Source: Tetraselmis striata
Lineage: Eukaryota > Chlorophyta > Chlorodendrophyceae > Chlorodendrales > Chlorodendraceae
Length of the DNA: 64,000 nucleotides
Direction: 5' to 3'
Assembly: GCA_006384855.1 (NCBI GenBank)
Contig: VCJN01002938.1
Location: 78,499-142,498 of the forward strand
Shown: positions 1-11,440 of the stretch, piece by piece
Numbering within the stretch: position 1 is the stretch's first letter
Layout: each line of letters opens with the position of its first letter
The notes under the pieces: generated by a model
What the model was told of the DNA's origin: nothing
What the model saw: only the letters and a program-made list of their open reading frames with translations
Database searches by the model: none
Program-made: the position numbers and the translations under genes

Positions 1-960
1 AAGTCACCCACCTCCCAGTGTGAAACGATACCCATGTCGTAAACATAGCGATAATCGCGAAAGGCGTCTAAGATAGCATCATCATGATGTACACGCAAGT
101 GAGCGTCTCCATGTGCCGGGAGTTTCATGAGCGCGTCGCCCGTAGAGATCGACAATGACGGGGTTGAGCTATGTCGAGGGCAGAATGATTTGGCTCCCAA
201 CCATCGGGGCCAAGGATTGGCTAGGCAGAAAGAAGTATCCGGCAACTACCTCCCGCAACTCCGCCTGCGGAGCCATGACCATCCGCGCGATGGGGATGGC
301 CATCGTCCACATGCCCGACTACGTCGCGTCGAGATGGCCGATCAATATCCGTTCCATACACGTGACAAGGATAGTCCCACCTCATCATGAAGCCGGGAGT
401 TGTTGGTCTGGTTCAGCTCCTTTTGCGAGCCCGACGCAACCTCCGCTCCCCTCTATCTCCATGACGCGGGCGTCCGCATCGCTGAGGTTGCCAGCAAAAG
501 CCGCTCGAAGGCGCCCACACGCCTCGCGGACCGCCGCGGCGTAGCTGGCCGACCCGCCACGAGCATCGTGGAGGAAGTGGTCATACTTGCTGGCTTACGT
601 TGCGCTGAAGCTGCCTTGGCCAAGTACGGACTGGAGCCGTGGGTAAACGAAATAAGGGGTGGGGATGTTATTGTCGGAGTTCCTAGTGAGGAACCTTGGG
701 AGGATGTCCTTCATGCAACCGATGAAAGCCTCGAGATCATATATTTACAAACATGGACAATCGCGAGGGCGGCATGCCGTTCCACGAACCCGCCCCGAGC
801 CGCGGAGTTCACTCCCGCACATACTAGCTCCATTTATTAATACGATCTCACATAGATAGGAACGGCCGATCCCCTGCAACTCGCCCCTTTCCGGGGAGCT
901 CAGTCCACGCACCTTCTCAGGTGGTGAGAAACTATATAAATAGAAATTGATTATATATAT
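1..960. other. Gene-poor stretch, no recognised gene
   Basis: Several overlapping open frames of 60-150 codons occur on the plus strand, but none has a recognisable domain, splice pattern or codon bias, and they overlap one another. On the minus strand a 44-codon frame near 190-320 is followed by further coding-like sequence after one stop; it could be a decayed element ORF, but I cannot name it. Confidence 0.4.
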
Positions 961-964
961 GTAC

Positions 965-1120
965 ATATATCGTGCTAGCCTGCTGCTCTCCATCGCTCTA
1001 AGAACACTGAGTTGTTCTTAGGGCCTGCCATCTCTAACTATTGATAGTAGGGAACATATATATTATAGCTCAAGCTTCCGGCCATCCTCTTTCGTTTCCA
1101 AACCCCGCCTCCTTCGATCA
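965..1120 (-). mobile_element. Copy of a LINE-like 3' tail
   Basis: About 100 bp here (shared words such as CTGCCATCTCTAAC and CTCAAGCT-CCGGCC) reappear at 22,905-23,030, where they form the tail end of a LINE-like insertion with a target-site duplication. Both copies lie in the same orientation, which is minus with respect to the presumed element. No coding part accompanies this copy, so it is read as a severely truncated insertion. The copy includes a perfect 9-bp stem hairpin (998-1021) absent from the other. Confidence 0.5.
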
Positions 1121-3170
1121 CATGATCAATAGCTGTGTTATTTCCGGATAACTACGGGTAGTCGCCAGTACGAGCGACTGCCGTTGTTTGGCAGCACAAG
1201 GATAACGAATGCAGTTTCCAATAGATCTGTAACGCACCGGCACCGCGAAATTTTCGGCCGTCTTGCTGCGTCTCGGCTCCATTTGCCGCCATCGCGATAA
1301 ACATCCCGCATGTCGTGGCGCTGATCGCCCCATCGCGCGGCGGCTGTGGCGGTTCGCGGGCATCGGCCGCGGTCCGCCGATACTGCCTCCATCTCCCCAG
1401 CCTGAGCTCTTGCGGAAGGATCCTCAAGAAGGACTGGAGGGGAAAGCCCCCCCCCCCCCCCCCCCTCTCTCCCCGCGCTCCTCGTGTCGTCGCTCCGTGA
1501 TCGACTGGCCGGTCCAGCTCGCCCGCGCGCCGCTCGCCTCGTCCGCAGCGCACCTCGTCACTATAGCCGCCTGTCCTGGGCCATATCGAGCTTGCCGCCA
1601 GCCGAATCCTCCCCCCTGCATGGCTGCGACTCCCTTAGGGCACTCCGGATGCTGCCCTCTGGCCCCTGAGTTGATGCCACGCCCGGACTCTCAGCCCCCG
1701 AACGCCCGCCCCGCATTTGAGTGCCGAGCTCCCGTCTCATCGCGCTCGCCGCCCTCGGCCGTTATCAGGGGACGGCTGAGGGATTCCCATGTGTTCCGAA
1801 TGGATCGGCCGCAGGGCGCCGCGGAACACTTCGTTGTACTAGGCCGGGATTCGAGTGATTCACAGATGGAACACATACGGGTTGGGGGGGGGGGGGGGGT
1901 ATGCCAAATCTTGTGCAGGTCGGTCGCAGGTTATACCGAGGTACGAGAACACGATTTCATTTCGAACAGCCCTCGCGAGAAGGCCGCCCCCGTCCGAGTC
2001 GTACACACCCCCTCCGTCCCCACCCGTAAGCAGCTGTCGGAGAGGCCGATGTAAGGTCGAGGTCGAGGTCAGTTCGTATAGGAATTATCTTCAGCAGCCC
2101 CCTCTGCCCCGCCCGGGGCGCCAGCTCGCGCCACCGGGACTACGAGTATTATTTGAAAAGCCCCACGTATATAGGATTGCCCGGTCGCACGATCTAAGGA
2201 TTCGCCACAACCGGCCACCCCGCGCAGCCCCCTGCCGCATCCAGCCGGGGACGGGTCTTAGGGGCTGCAAGCGCCCACTACGTGGAGCTGGGGTGGTGCC
2301 GCCGGGCTTGCCGCACCCAAGACCCTCCGCTCATGGGGGGTCGCTAGCTAGCGGCGGGCGCCGAGGGACTATATCGTGAGCACGGCGGTGCGCCGCCGCA
2401 CATGCTCGTCCCGTCTAGTCTCTGAGCTTTTTTCAATGTGTTGGAAATCCCAAACACATAACCAAGCACGGCTCTACACTCGGCCGCAGGTGGATGGGCT
2501 TAGCTGCGAGTGGCCCGATCATGGGGTGGCGATGGTTTTTGGGGAACCATGCGCTGCACGGAGGTATGTCTATTTCCATGCCCCTCTCCCGCGTTGTGCC
2601 AATTACACAGAGTTGCTCAGCTTACTTCTCTAGAGTTCAAGACTACGCGGTGCGAGGGTCAAGTACATTGCGGTGCCCGGGGCAACGGCTGTGGATGATC
2701 GGTTTGAGCGCGCGCTCCCCGTTGGGCAACATCCAGCTTGTTGTTTGGGATACATCTTGCCGGCACAACACGGAGACGGGGCAGGAGGGCCCACTTCGAG
2801 AGTGACATCTTGGACACGTCGGATACAGTCACGGGCATGGTCTTCGACACATTGGGTGAGGTGAACAAGGGGGTGCGCCGCACGCAGTGCACACTGTCGC
2901 ATGCTTGCCTGCGGATTGGGGCGCCCTCTCATCATCGCGGGCACTCGGTGCACCACCCGGGCTCACCAAGATATAGAGGCCTTCCTCGCATCTAGAGACT
3001 TTCTTGGGCTCATGAGCTTGGTGGCGGCTCGAAAGCGTGCTCGCTGCCTCATCCGATGGCGCCGATTCGTCCGCCAGCCCGTTGTCGAAGCCGCATAGCG
3101 CGTCCGTGGATCAGTGAATCGCCCTCGCACACACGTGCGCGCGTGGCCCGGACTGAACGGGCGCGCATCA
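1121..3170. other. Non-coding or decayed DNA with C and G runs
   Basis: No gene could be supported. The stretch has a C run near 1,448-1,466 and a G run near 1,884-1,899. The open frame at 1,263-2,054 exists largely because of GC-rich composition; its translation is proline/arginine-rich and crosses the C run. Around 2,740-3,100 two overlapping frames look slightly more protein-like but match nothing I recognise. Confidence 0.4.
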
Positions 3171-3179
3171 CTCATATCC

Positions 3180-3222
3180 ATCCCGCCTCGTGCGGGATGC
3201 GGGCCGCTTTTAAGCGGCTTTT
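3180..3222 (+). other. Two tandem perfect hairpins followed by T tract
   Basis: Stem one pairs 3180-3186 (ATCCCGC) with 3192-3198 around a 5-nt loop. Stem two pairs 3203-3209 (GCCGCTT) with 3212-3218 around 2 nt and runs straight into TTTTG, with TTTTT 10 nt further on. The arrangement resembles the structured 3' end of a retroelement or a factor-independent terminator. In a nuclear genome the former is more plausible; no element was identified next to it. Confidence 0.35.
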
Positions 3223-3299
3223 GTTGATCTTTTTGTAATGCTACTACTGCGTATGCTTTTGGCGGTGGATTCTTTACGAGTCGCCTTTCTGTAGCGCAA

Positions 3300-3336
3300 T
3301 TAATCTAATCTATCTATACATCTATCTAATCTATCC
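3300..3336. repeat. Degenerate TCTA/TAATC short tandem repeat
   Basis: The sequence is built from repeated TCTATC and TAATC units over about 37 bp directly after the hairpin pair. It is an ordinary imperfect microsatellite, possibly the tail of a retroelement whose body would lie upstream. Confidence 0.6.
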
Positions 3337-3484
3337 ACGAGTAAGGACGATTACTCGAATGGGCCGACGCCCAAACGGGTAGGGCGGACCTTTCGTGGTC
3401 AGTGCCGGGTATTTTGATGGCAGTGTTTTAGACGGTGATCCAACAGTGTTGGAAATTCCGTCACTGGACTTCAATTAGTCTTGC

Positions 3485-3629
3485 GGAATGCTTCGGCAAT
3501 TCGCTTGATGACCATAACGGAGCGTCGCCTACCCAGGGCTTTCCGTAACTGGATTGCTGCCTAAACGGCCGTCGTAGAGACGCTGCAAGGGTTTCACTGG
3601 TGCCAGTCCTGTCCCGGGGGGAAAAAAAT
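3485..3629 (+). repeat. Dispersed repeat, copy 1
   Basis: This copy shares long blocks with the reverse complement of 50,404-50,570, for example GGAGCGTCGCCTAC, GGATTGCTG-CTAAAC, GTAGAGAC-CTGCAAGGGTTT and CTGTCCCGGGGG. Identity by eye is roughly 80 percent with small indels. This copy ends in an A-rich stretch (AAAAAAATAAAA); the other ends at a 23-nt C run. No open frame is preserved, so a SINE, MITE or solo terminal repeat are all possible. Confidence 0.65.
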
Positions 3630-4007
3630 AAAAGGACGATTGCATCAGGGCATGGAGATACCTGTACAATACCTGTACAGTACTCTGTATTATTGCGCTG
3701 TGACGACTACGTAGTAGGCGCTACATACCGCCAGTCGCGCCGTCACATGGCAGTTGCCGACGAACCGATCCAGGGACTCCGGGGACGAAACGCCGTGGCA
3801 GTGGTAAGCGACCGCCCCTCTCCTCCCCAGCTGTCTTCCAAAGCTACCGTATAGGATTGGCACATCCGTAGCGGGTGTTCACGCCGTATCGAAGGCGGGT
3901 TTGCAGACCGGGCGGGAGGACGCCGCGCGGGTGAGGCGTGTCGGGGGCTTCGACTTGTAATAGTCTTCGCTAAGACCCCCTACTACTCACCTGCCGTCGT
4001 CGCAGAA

Positions 4008-6302
4008 ATGTCGGCGGACGGCGCCCCCTTCGTCTCGCTGCGCGCAGCCACCGCGGTGGCGCTCTTCTGCTGCGGGGCCGCCGCATACCAGGTGCGAGTT
4101 CTGCCGATATATCAGGGGAGGGGGCGAGGTGGGAAGGAGGAGAGGGGGGGGGGGGGGGGGGGGTCGCAACGGGCACAGGCCTGAGGTAACCTGGACAACA
4201 CATGTCTGTTGCCTGCTGCCTGCTTGCTATCTTGTCTCGCTGCGAGGCGCACGCTGAACCGTGGATGACCGTTGCCGCTAACGGCACTATCTGACTACTC
4301 TTGTCATTCTTTGTTGCTGGTGTTGTTACGCGTCACCACAATGATGGCGCTCCCTTTCACATCAGCTGTATACAGTTCTGCGTCAGCGCGCCAACAGCGG
4401 TTCGGCTCCGCCACTGCCGCGCGTCCACCGCAGCGTGCTGGACGCCATCGGCAACACGCCGCTGATACGAATTAACAGCCTGAGCGATGCCACCGGATGC
4501 GAGGTGAGGCGGGCCTACCTCCCTCCAGCCATCACGCGCACTTTCCTCTGTTCATCACACCGCAGCTGCCATCCACGTCGCTTGTTCCATCTGCTGCCGC
4601 GGCAACCTTCCGCCCAGCGCCTTGCTAACTGCCGGTGTCACGCCATAGATCCTGGGCAAGGCGGAGTTCCTCAACCCGGGCGGTAGCGTGAAGGACCGTG
4701 TGGCGCTGCAGATCGTCACAGAGGCGCTGGCGGACGGGCGGCTGAAGCCCAACGGCCTGGTCACGGAAGGGACGGTCGGAAGCACGGGGGTCAGCCTGGC
4801 CATGGTGCGCTCCCCTGGATGATGGGTTCACATTGGGTTCCGCTTATCAAGTAACCCCATGCCGCGTTTGCTCCCTGGGATACACCCCCACCCTTTGTCT
4901 GCACTGATCAATTCACACGACGGCGGCAGGTCACAGCGGCACTGGGCTGCCGCTGCCACGTGGTAATGCCGGATGACGCGGCCATCGAGAAATCGCAGGT
5001 GCTGGAGGCTCTGGGTGCCACGGTTCAGCGCGTCCGCCCGGTGTCCATCACGCATCCTGGTGAGCGGCGACACCCCCTCACATGCGGAGCCTAGTTGCCG
5101 GCATAGTTACGCACGCTATAGTGTTTATTGGCCACACAAACACGCATCACTTGCCGGATAAAAAGAAATAGACGGACAGAGTGAATGCAGAAAGAGGCTA
5201 CCCTGATGAAGGTGATTACCCTGCTCAAGAGATGCATGTGCCACACAGACCTTGACACGATAATTAGTTTCCATTACCATCAGTCTTTAAAAGCTCTTAC
5301 CAGTTGGTGCACCTTGGCAAGGAGGGGAGGGGGGGGGGGGGGGGTAAACGTCTTTTCCTACATGGAAAAGCTAGTGCACATCTGCCCTCTGACAAGTAGG
5401 ATGTGTGATGGCAATGTGATCCTTCAGACCACTTTGTCAACATTGCGCGGCGGCGAGCGGCTGAGGAGGCGGGCGCAATATTTTCGGACCAGTTTGAGAA
5501 TCTGGCCAACATGCGGGTGCACCTCAAGACGGGCCAGGAGATATGGGACGCCACGGCTGGGCGCGTGGATGCGTTTGTCTCGGGTAACCACCACCGCTGC
5601 CTGCCTGCCACAGCCACCCATCAGTGTCTGGCAGCGCGGCGCGGGCCCCCTCTGACTGTCTGCCGTGGCATGTACCGGACATCTTGCAGGTGCGGGGACG
5701 GGCGGTACCATTGCCGGCGTCTCTCAGGCGCTCAAAGCCCGCAAGCCCAGCGTTCGCGTGTTTCTGGCGGACCCTCCCGGCTCCAGCCTTTACAACAAGG
5801 TCCAGCGCGGGGTGCTGTACACGCGCGAGGAGGCGGAGGGCAAGCGCCTCCGGAACCCGTACGACACCATCGTGGAGGGCATGGGCCTGAACCGCCTCAC
5901 CGCCAACTTTGGCCAGGCAAGGATCGACGGCGCATACAAATCGTCGGACAGGGAGAGCGTGGAAATGGCGCACTTTCTGATGCGAGAGGAGGGGTTGTTC
6001 CTAGGTGCGAGCACAGATGCGCCAGTCACTGTGGATAACCCGTTGCCGGCTCGATGCTGTTGGGCATTAACTCCCGCTGCACTGTGTGGCGCCTCGCAGG
6101 CAGCTCGGCGTGCGTGAACTGCGTGGGCGCAGTGAAGGCCGCCCTGGACCTGGGGCCAGGCCACACTGTCGTGACAGTGCTGTGCGACAGCGGCCAGCGC
6201 CATCTCAGCAAGTTCCACAACCTGGAGTACCTGACCAAATACGATCTGCTGCCATGTGCCCAAGCGCTCATGGACTTCCTGGAGGTGGGGCCGCAATCCT
6301 AA
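4008..6302 (+). CDS. PLP-dependent cysteine synthase, membrane-anchored (MCY1-like)
   Basis: Seven exons join in phase: 4008-4091, 4387-4503, 4649-4804, 4930-5059, 5428-5583, 5690-6004, 6100-6302, giving 386 residues. The product is a fold-type II PLP enzyme of the cysteine synthase/CBS family. IGNTPLIRI opens the domain, NPGGSVKDR carries the Schiff-base lysine, EGTVGSTGVS is the substrate loop, and GAGTGGTIAG binds the PLP phosphate. The segment FENLANMRVHLKTGQEIW and the C-terminal half resemble the fungal mitochondrial cysteine synthase Mcy1 (YGR012W) more than bacterial CysK. Exon 1 supplies a short hydrophobic stretch (AATAVALFCCGAAAY), consistent with an N-terminal membrane anchor or targeting signal; where it goes is inference. 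The start is the only ATG leading into the first donor. Introns 1 and 4 contain G runs of 20 and 16 nt (4144-4163, 5329-5344). Family call is firm; the exact substrate (O-acetylserine or other) is not decided by sequence. Confidence 0.88.
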
Positions 6303-6529
6303 AAAGGCAGCAGTACTTGCAGCACCATTGCAATAGGCAGAGCGGGGGTTCCAGGTAGTGACAAGTGAAAATGTTTTCTCTGAGGTTATTCATTTAAATT
6401 TAGCTGCGGTGGTGACGGTCAGTGCTTTGCAAGGTGCCACAAGCTAGTTTCTGGTGGCCTGCACCTCGCCGCGTGCTACACAATATGAGATGGTCTGACT
6501 GCCTCCTTGATCGAGCAGCCAAGCCTACA
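6303..6529. other. Short intergenic gap between convergent loci
   Basis: This separates the cysteine synthase stop from the end of the minus-strand ATPase pseudogene. No clear TGTAA signal was seen in the first 200 nt after the synthase stop. Confidence 0.4.
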
Positions 6530-9500
6530 TCACGCTGCCGCGCTGCACCTGGCTCTGCCTGGCGATGCCGGACCGGCGGCCAACGCCGCCCGCAGATGCG
6601 CTGGCCGCCCTGCTACTGCTGTTGCGGTTGGTGATGGTCCTGGCAGGGTTGGCGCTCTTGGTGGCCAGCATTGTGGACACGCGGCTGCATCAGCACGGAC
6701 CGCCCAATGCAGCCCCCCCCTGCCCACGCCATCCCCGTTCATCGCACACGCCATCGCAAACTTGAGCGGGTCCATGGCCAGGTGCCACATCGCACTCCAC
6801 ACCCACGCCACCAGCACGTACCAGCCGCACCCAATCACGCTCGGCTCGTGCACACCCTCCGTGCCCGCGATGTGGCCCGGCCCCGAGTATCCAAACGGCG
6901 TCTCCACGTACTGACAGAAGTAGCACGACTCCGACGCAGGCAGCGGCGCGGTGTAGCCGCCAAATCCCAGCGCGGAGATGGCGGACGCAATCACCTGGCT
7001 GACCACAAACGCCAGCAACAGCTCCATGGCGGGCCGGCTGGCAAAGGAGTACGACTTGGTGCGCACCACAAACACCAGCATCATGCCCGACACCGACACC
7101 GCGGCGTAGATCAGCGCGCGCAGCATGGAGGCGCGCATCCAGGTGACCTCCGCCACGCACTGCGCCATGGCGGCCGGCGCCGAGCCGCCGAGCCGCCATA
7201 GTCCGCCGCTGCGGCGGTGGTGTAGCCCGCCCAGGCTGCCGGGTCTGCGGCCTCCAGGGCGGCGCACACCGCGGCGGGGCCGTCCTTGATGTTGAGGCTG
7301 GGCAGCGCGGACCAGAGGGAGGGGAAGAACTCGCTGCCGGCCGCCAGCTCAAACAGCACCAGCGACGACAGAGCATGCACCAGACGGTAGCCAAATCCGG
7401 AACCAAACACCTTGGACAGGAACCACGCGTCAGGGTTGCGGCTGGCTGTCACGCGGTCCTTGGACAGCGCAATCATGGCGCCGTCGTTGAAGACGGCCAG
7501 CAGCACGATCAAGAGCGGCGGGAAGTCCCAGTCGTGGATGACGGTGAGCAGGCCAAAGGTGAAGCAGATGCGGATGGTCACGGACACGGTGTACTTGGCG
7601 TACGTCTTCATGCGCTGGAAGATCTCGCGCGACCCAATCACGGCGTCGATGATGACTCCCAGCCCGGGCTCCGTCAGCACGATGTCAGCGGCGGAGCGCG
7701 CAGCGTCCGTGGCGTCTGACACCGCGAAGCCCACATCGGCCTTCTTCAGCTCGGGCGCATCGTTGACGCCGTCGCCCGTCATGCCGCAGATGTGGCCCTT
7801 GCCCTCCTGCAGCCGCCGCACGATGTCAAACTTGTGCTCAGGGTTCACCTCCGCAAAGCCGTCCGCCTGCTCGATGAGGTCGTCCAGGGTGAGGGCGCCC
7901 TCCACCAGGCCGCCGCCAGCGCCTGGTGGTGTACACCTTCATCACGTCCGTGGTGTACATGTTGGTGCCCATGCCCAGCTGGCGCGCGGTCTCCACGCCA
8001 ATGGGTAGCTGATCGCCCGTCACCATCTTCACGCCCATGCCCAGCGCCAGCGCCTGCGCGATGGTGCTACTGGTGTTGTGATGCGGCGAGTCAAATGGCG
8101 GGATGAGGTCCACAAACTCCCAGCTTGCCGGCGCCGCTGCTCCGCCCTCCGCGGGCAGGCCGGAGCCTTGTGCGATTGCAATTTCCAGCGCGCGGTAGCT
8201 ACGCGGGGCGTGCTCCAGAATGCGGGCCTCCATCTCCTTGCGGATGTCGGCGTAGTTGTTCGCCATGCCCAGCACCACCTGCGGCGCGCCCTTGGCCACC
8301 CGGAAGTCCGCGTACTTGACCTTTTCTGCAGCAACGCCAGCCCCCTTGCTGGGACGCAGCCACGCGATAGTGCGCTTGTCGATGGGGTTGAAGGGCGCGT
8401 TCGTACTTGTAGCACTCGAAGTCGTCCCACATGGTGGCGTTGCCGGGGTACGAGTGGTGTAGGCAGACGTCGATGGGCTCGTTGCCCTCCAGCTCGGAGG
8501 CGAGCGCGCCATAGAAGAGGATGTCCTCCGCGCACAAGCCGGGCTGCGGCTCCAGGTTGGTCTTGTCGACGGAGAGCTTGTTGAGGGTGAAGGTGCCGGT
8601 CCTTATCGGATCATAGCATGTCCAGGCCCGCCAGCTCCTCGATGGCGGTCAGCCGGCTGACGATAGCGCCTTTGGCGGCGAGCTTGTAGGCGCCGAGGGC
8701 AAGGGTGACTGAGAGCACGGTGGGCATGGCGATGGGGATGCCGCCCACGATGATAACGAGCACTCTGGTGAGGATGGGGCATCCCCCGGCGCCGCCGTGG
8801 CACTGGTGATGGTAGTAGCTGAACTGCACGCCCAGCTCAATTGCCACCCACAGCGCCATGCTGATGGTGCCGACGCAGGCGAAGCCGATGGTGGTCATCA
8901 CCTGCTGCAGGTGGCCACTCTGCTCACCGGCGTCGTTGATCAGCGCGGCGGCCTTGCCGAAGAAGGTGTTCACGCCAGTGCCGTACACCAGCGCCTTGCT
9001 CTCACGCTGCTTGACGATGGAGTCGGAGAAGCCCACCTGCCCCGCGTACCGCTTCACCGGCGAATCGCTGAAGAAGAAGATCTAGAAGCCAACCTTCTAC
9101 ATCTCTCATAATAGTGAGCGCGGCCCGGTCGATTAGCAGCGGCTCGTCCTGCTCGGCGTCGCCCAGAATCTTGACGTCCGCGGGCACCACCTCGCAGAAC
9201 TTCACCAGCACCACGTCACCCGGCACATGCTCCGACGCCTCTATCTCCTGGAACCTGCCGTCCCGCAGCACCTTGGCCTTGGCCGATGGGCGACAGCGCG
9301 CTGATGGCACCGTCGGCGTTGGCCTCCTCATAGTAATTAGTAGCCGATACCCGCGTTGAGCAGCAGCAGCAGCGCCACGATCAGCACTAAGTACACCCAG
9401 TTCAGCACGGAGATGGCCACGACAGTGGGTGCCATATGTAGCCCAGGAACTGCAACAGCTTGGAGCGCTTGACGTCGGGCAGCTTGTTGGGGCCGTGCCG

Positions 9501-9619
9501 CTCTCGCAGCGCGCGCACCCCGCTGCTGGACAGCCCGGCGGAGGGGTCGACGCCCAGTTCAGCGCCTCGAAGTCGAGCTCCATTTTCAGCTCGACGGCGT
9601 CGTCGCCGGCGGGCGCCAT
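6530..9619 (-). pseudogene. Plasma-membrane P-type H+-ATPase pseudogene, intronless
   Basis: In order down the minus strand: HGPNKLPDVKRSKLLQFLGY (N-terminal/M1 entry), KAKVLRDGRF and VPGDVVLVKF (actuator domain), [20 protein letters not shown] (M4 with PMPTVLS-type signature), LDML-SDK (phosphorylation site), NPIDKRT, KGAPQVVL (nucleotide pocket), [18 protein letters not shown] (P domain hinge) and SKDRV after M6. This is the P3A proton-pump family. The locus is broken. At the phosphorylation motif a TGA (8611-8613) replaces the residue before SDK, and an extra base (8601) shifts frame inside DKTGT. At the actuator TGES site about 45 nt of unrelated sequence (about 9068-9113) intervenes and the motif is absent. 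M1-M2 (about 9340-9560), 8400 and about 7190 show further frame changes. There are no introns, unlike every intact gene nearby, which suggests a retroposed copy. Sequencing error could explain single indels but not the TGES replacement. The start chosen is the ATG at 9619-9617. Confidence 0.8.
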
Positions 9620-11440
9620 TGCGGGTCCACGAGGAGGAGGTCGAGTCATAACTCGGTGGTCCTTGGTCGTGGTCGGGCGGTAGCGCCTATTCCACCGAAA
9701 TAAATGACTGACAGTAGCCTCATTCCGCCTCTCGTCGACAGAGGCACGTGACGGCAGGGAGGTCGATTGGAGTGTGGGAGGGCTGAAGTCGGCCGATATG
9801 TCGGAAGGGGATACTCGTTGGCGGCGCTTTCGGTATGTGGCGAGCTTCGCTGGGCGGGCATCGCTTATTATATGGACGAGGACGATGCTGGCCGTGGCGC
9901 CCGTGCGCTGAGAAGTGGGCGCTGGGCTGCTGCCGCTGCCGCTGCCATTGGCGCGCACCGGTGGATCTCACCACTACCGCGCGCCAGCTTCGTCGTCGCC
10001 GCGCTACGACGCAGGAGGCGCGCGCGATTTTTTTTAATACTACACCCCTCCACATAAGTCCGGGTTTTGCATTTTCGATCGCAAAGCGCATGCATGGGCG
10101 AGGATAACGCCGGCTGCATGTGCATACATGCTAACTACAGTGGGAATAGTTCGAGCGAACGCCTATTGTGCGCTTTATACCCACCCGCGCGACAACACGA
10201 CCATTTGTGGGCGCCCGTTCAAAAACGCGAAATAAGTGCATGATGCGTTGGCGCCAAATAATTGTGGGTTGCGCCAACCGTCCAAACCTATGGAAATCGC
10301 GGCACTCGTCGCACCAAACTCGGTGGATACGGCCCTCGGCATAAGTTGCACACACCGTGCGTGTAGGCCACTGAAAGCATGTCGCTATAGGCACGACGTG
10401 ACACCCCAACGACAAGTTGGCCACTATGGGGAGCAATTTTGGGGTGAAAATGCTGCTGTTTCTGTGGCGAACGCACGTAGGAGAGGCGCTCGATGGCCCC
10501 CTTGGCGTAGGGCAATGCTCTACTATGGGGGCGCGTGGTGGAATGCCAGTTGCACCGTTTCGTGGGCGGGGTGGCGCGGTAGGGGCGTGGACTTTAATTA
10601 ATATGAAATTCCTTGAAAAATGCTGTGGAGAATGGCATTTTGGCTGGTAGATGTGTGTATCGCTAGGAGGCGGCAAGTGTTGGTGATTCGTGGTCATCCA
10701 CACACATGACGCTCTCGCACAGCCGAGTATGGGGCTTAGACACGCACTTGGCGCAAAGCCACGCGCCCGACATGGGTGGGCACATAAGGCAGTGAGGGGC
10801 AACTTGGATGATCATCTTTGGGGATTTTTTTCGGGGCCCCAAAAAATCGAATTTTGGATTTTAAAAGATTGGTTTCGACGCAGATTTGAACGAGGAATCG
10901 CATGGTATTTTTAAAACAATTTTCCGATCAAACCCTGAGAAGTTATAGCGTTTTAAAGCCAAGGGGGTGTTGCTGCGCGTGGCCGACACTGATGCCACGC
11001 CAGTATCGCAACGCGACATGTACTGGCCGCCGCCCACACGGCTGCACCTCAGCCAAATGCACCCGAGCCCCTCGCCAATGTGTTTCCTCACGCGTTCATG
11101 GCCATGCCGCCGTTTGGTTGTCTAATCACGCGCGTCGGCGTGTGCGTGATACCGACCCTGGTTTTGGTGCAGTTGCAGGCGACGCGCATCCACGCACCAA
11201 GTGCAGCGTGACACCCTAGTCAAAGGTCTTTAAGCTTCGGTTTGAGCCACTCGTCATGCAGGTTTTATAAAACCCTCTGAGATTCCAGGGTTTCATCTCA
11301 TATACCCTACGTTCAGGTACCCTAGACTTCTGAAGTCTTGAGACTGCCGAAAAGGGACCCCAAACTTATGTGCAGGGGTGTACTAAGGATTACTGTAGTC
11401 GCTACATCTAAGGCAGGTCCGATTTAATTTTATATTTTAG
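9620..11440. other. No recognised gene; low-complexity and unidentified frames
   Basis: A 223-codon minus-strand frame (10,131-10,802) and neighbouring frames at 10,900-11,220 are uninterrupted, but they show no domain I recognise and the plus strand is open over the same stretch. Composition is rich in GTGCG words. Possibly the interior of an unidentified transposon. Confidence 0.35.

Noticed and set aside
1263..2054. 263-codon plus-strand ORF
   Set aside because: Proline/arginine-rich translation crossing a C run, open in other frames as well; composition explains it.
10131..10802. 223-codon minus-strand ORF as a gene
   Set aside because: No domain, no splice context, and the opposite strand is also open; kept only as unidentified DNA.
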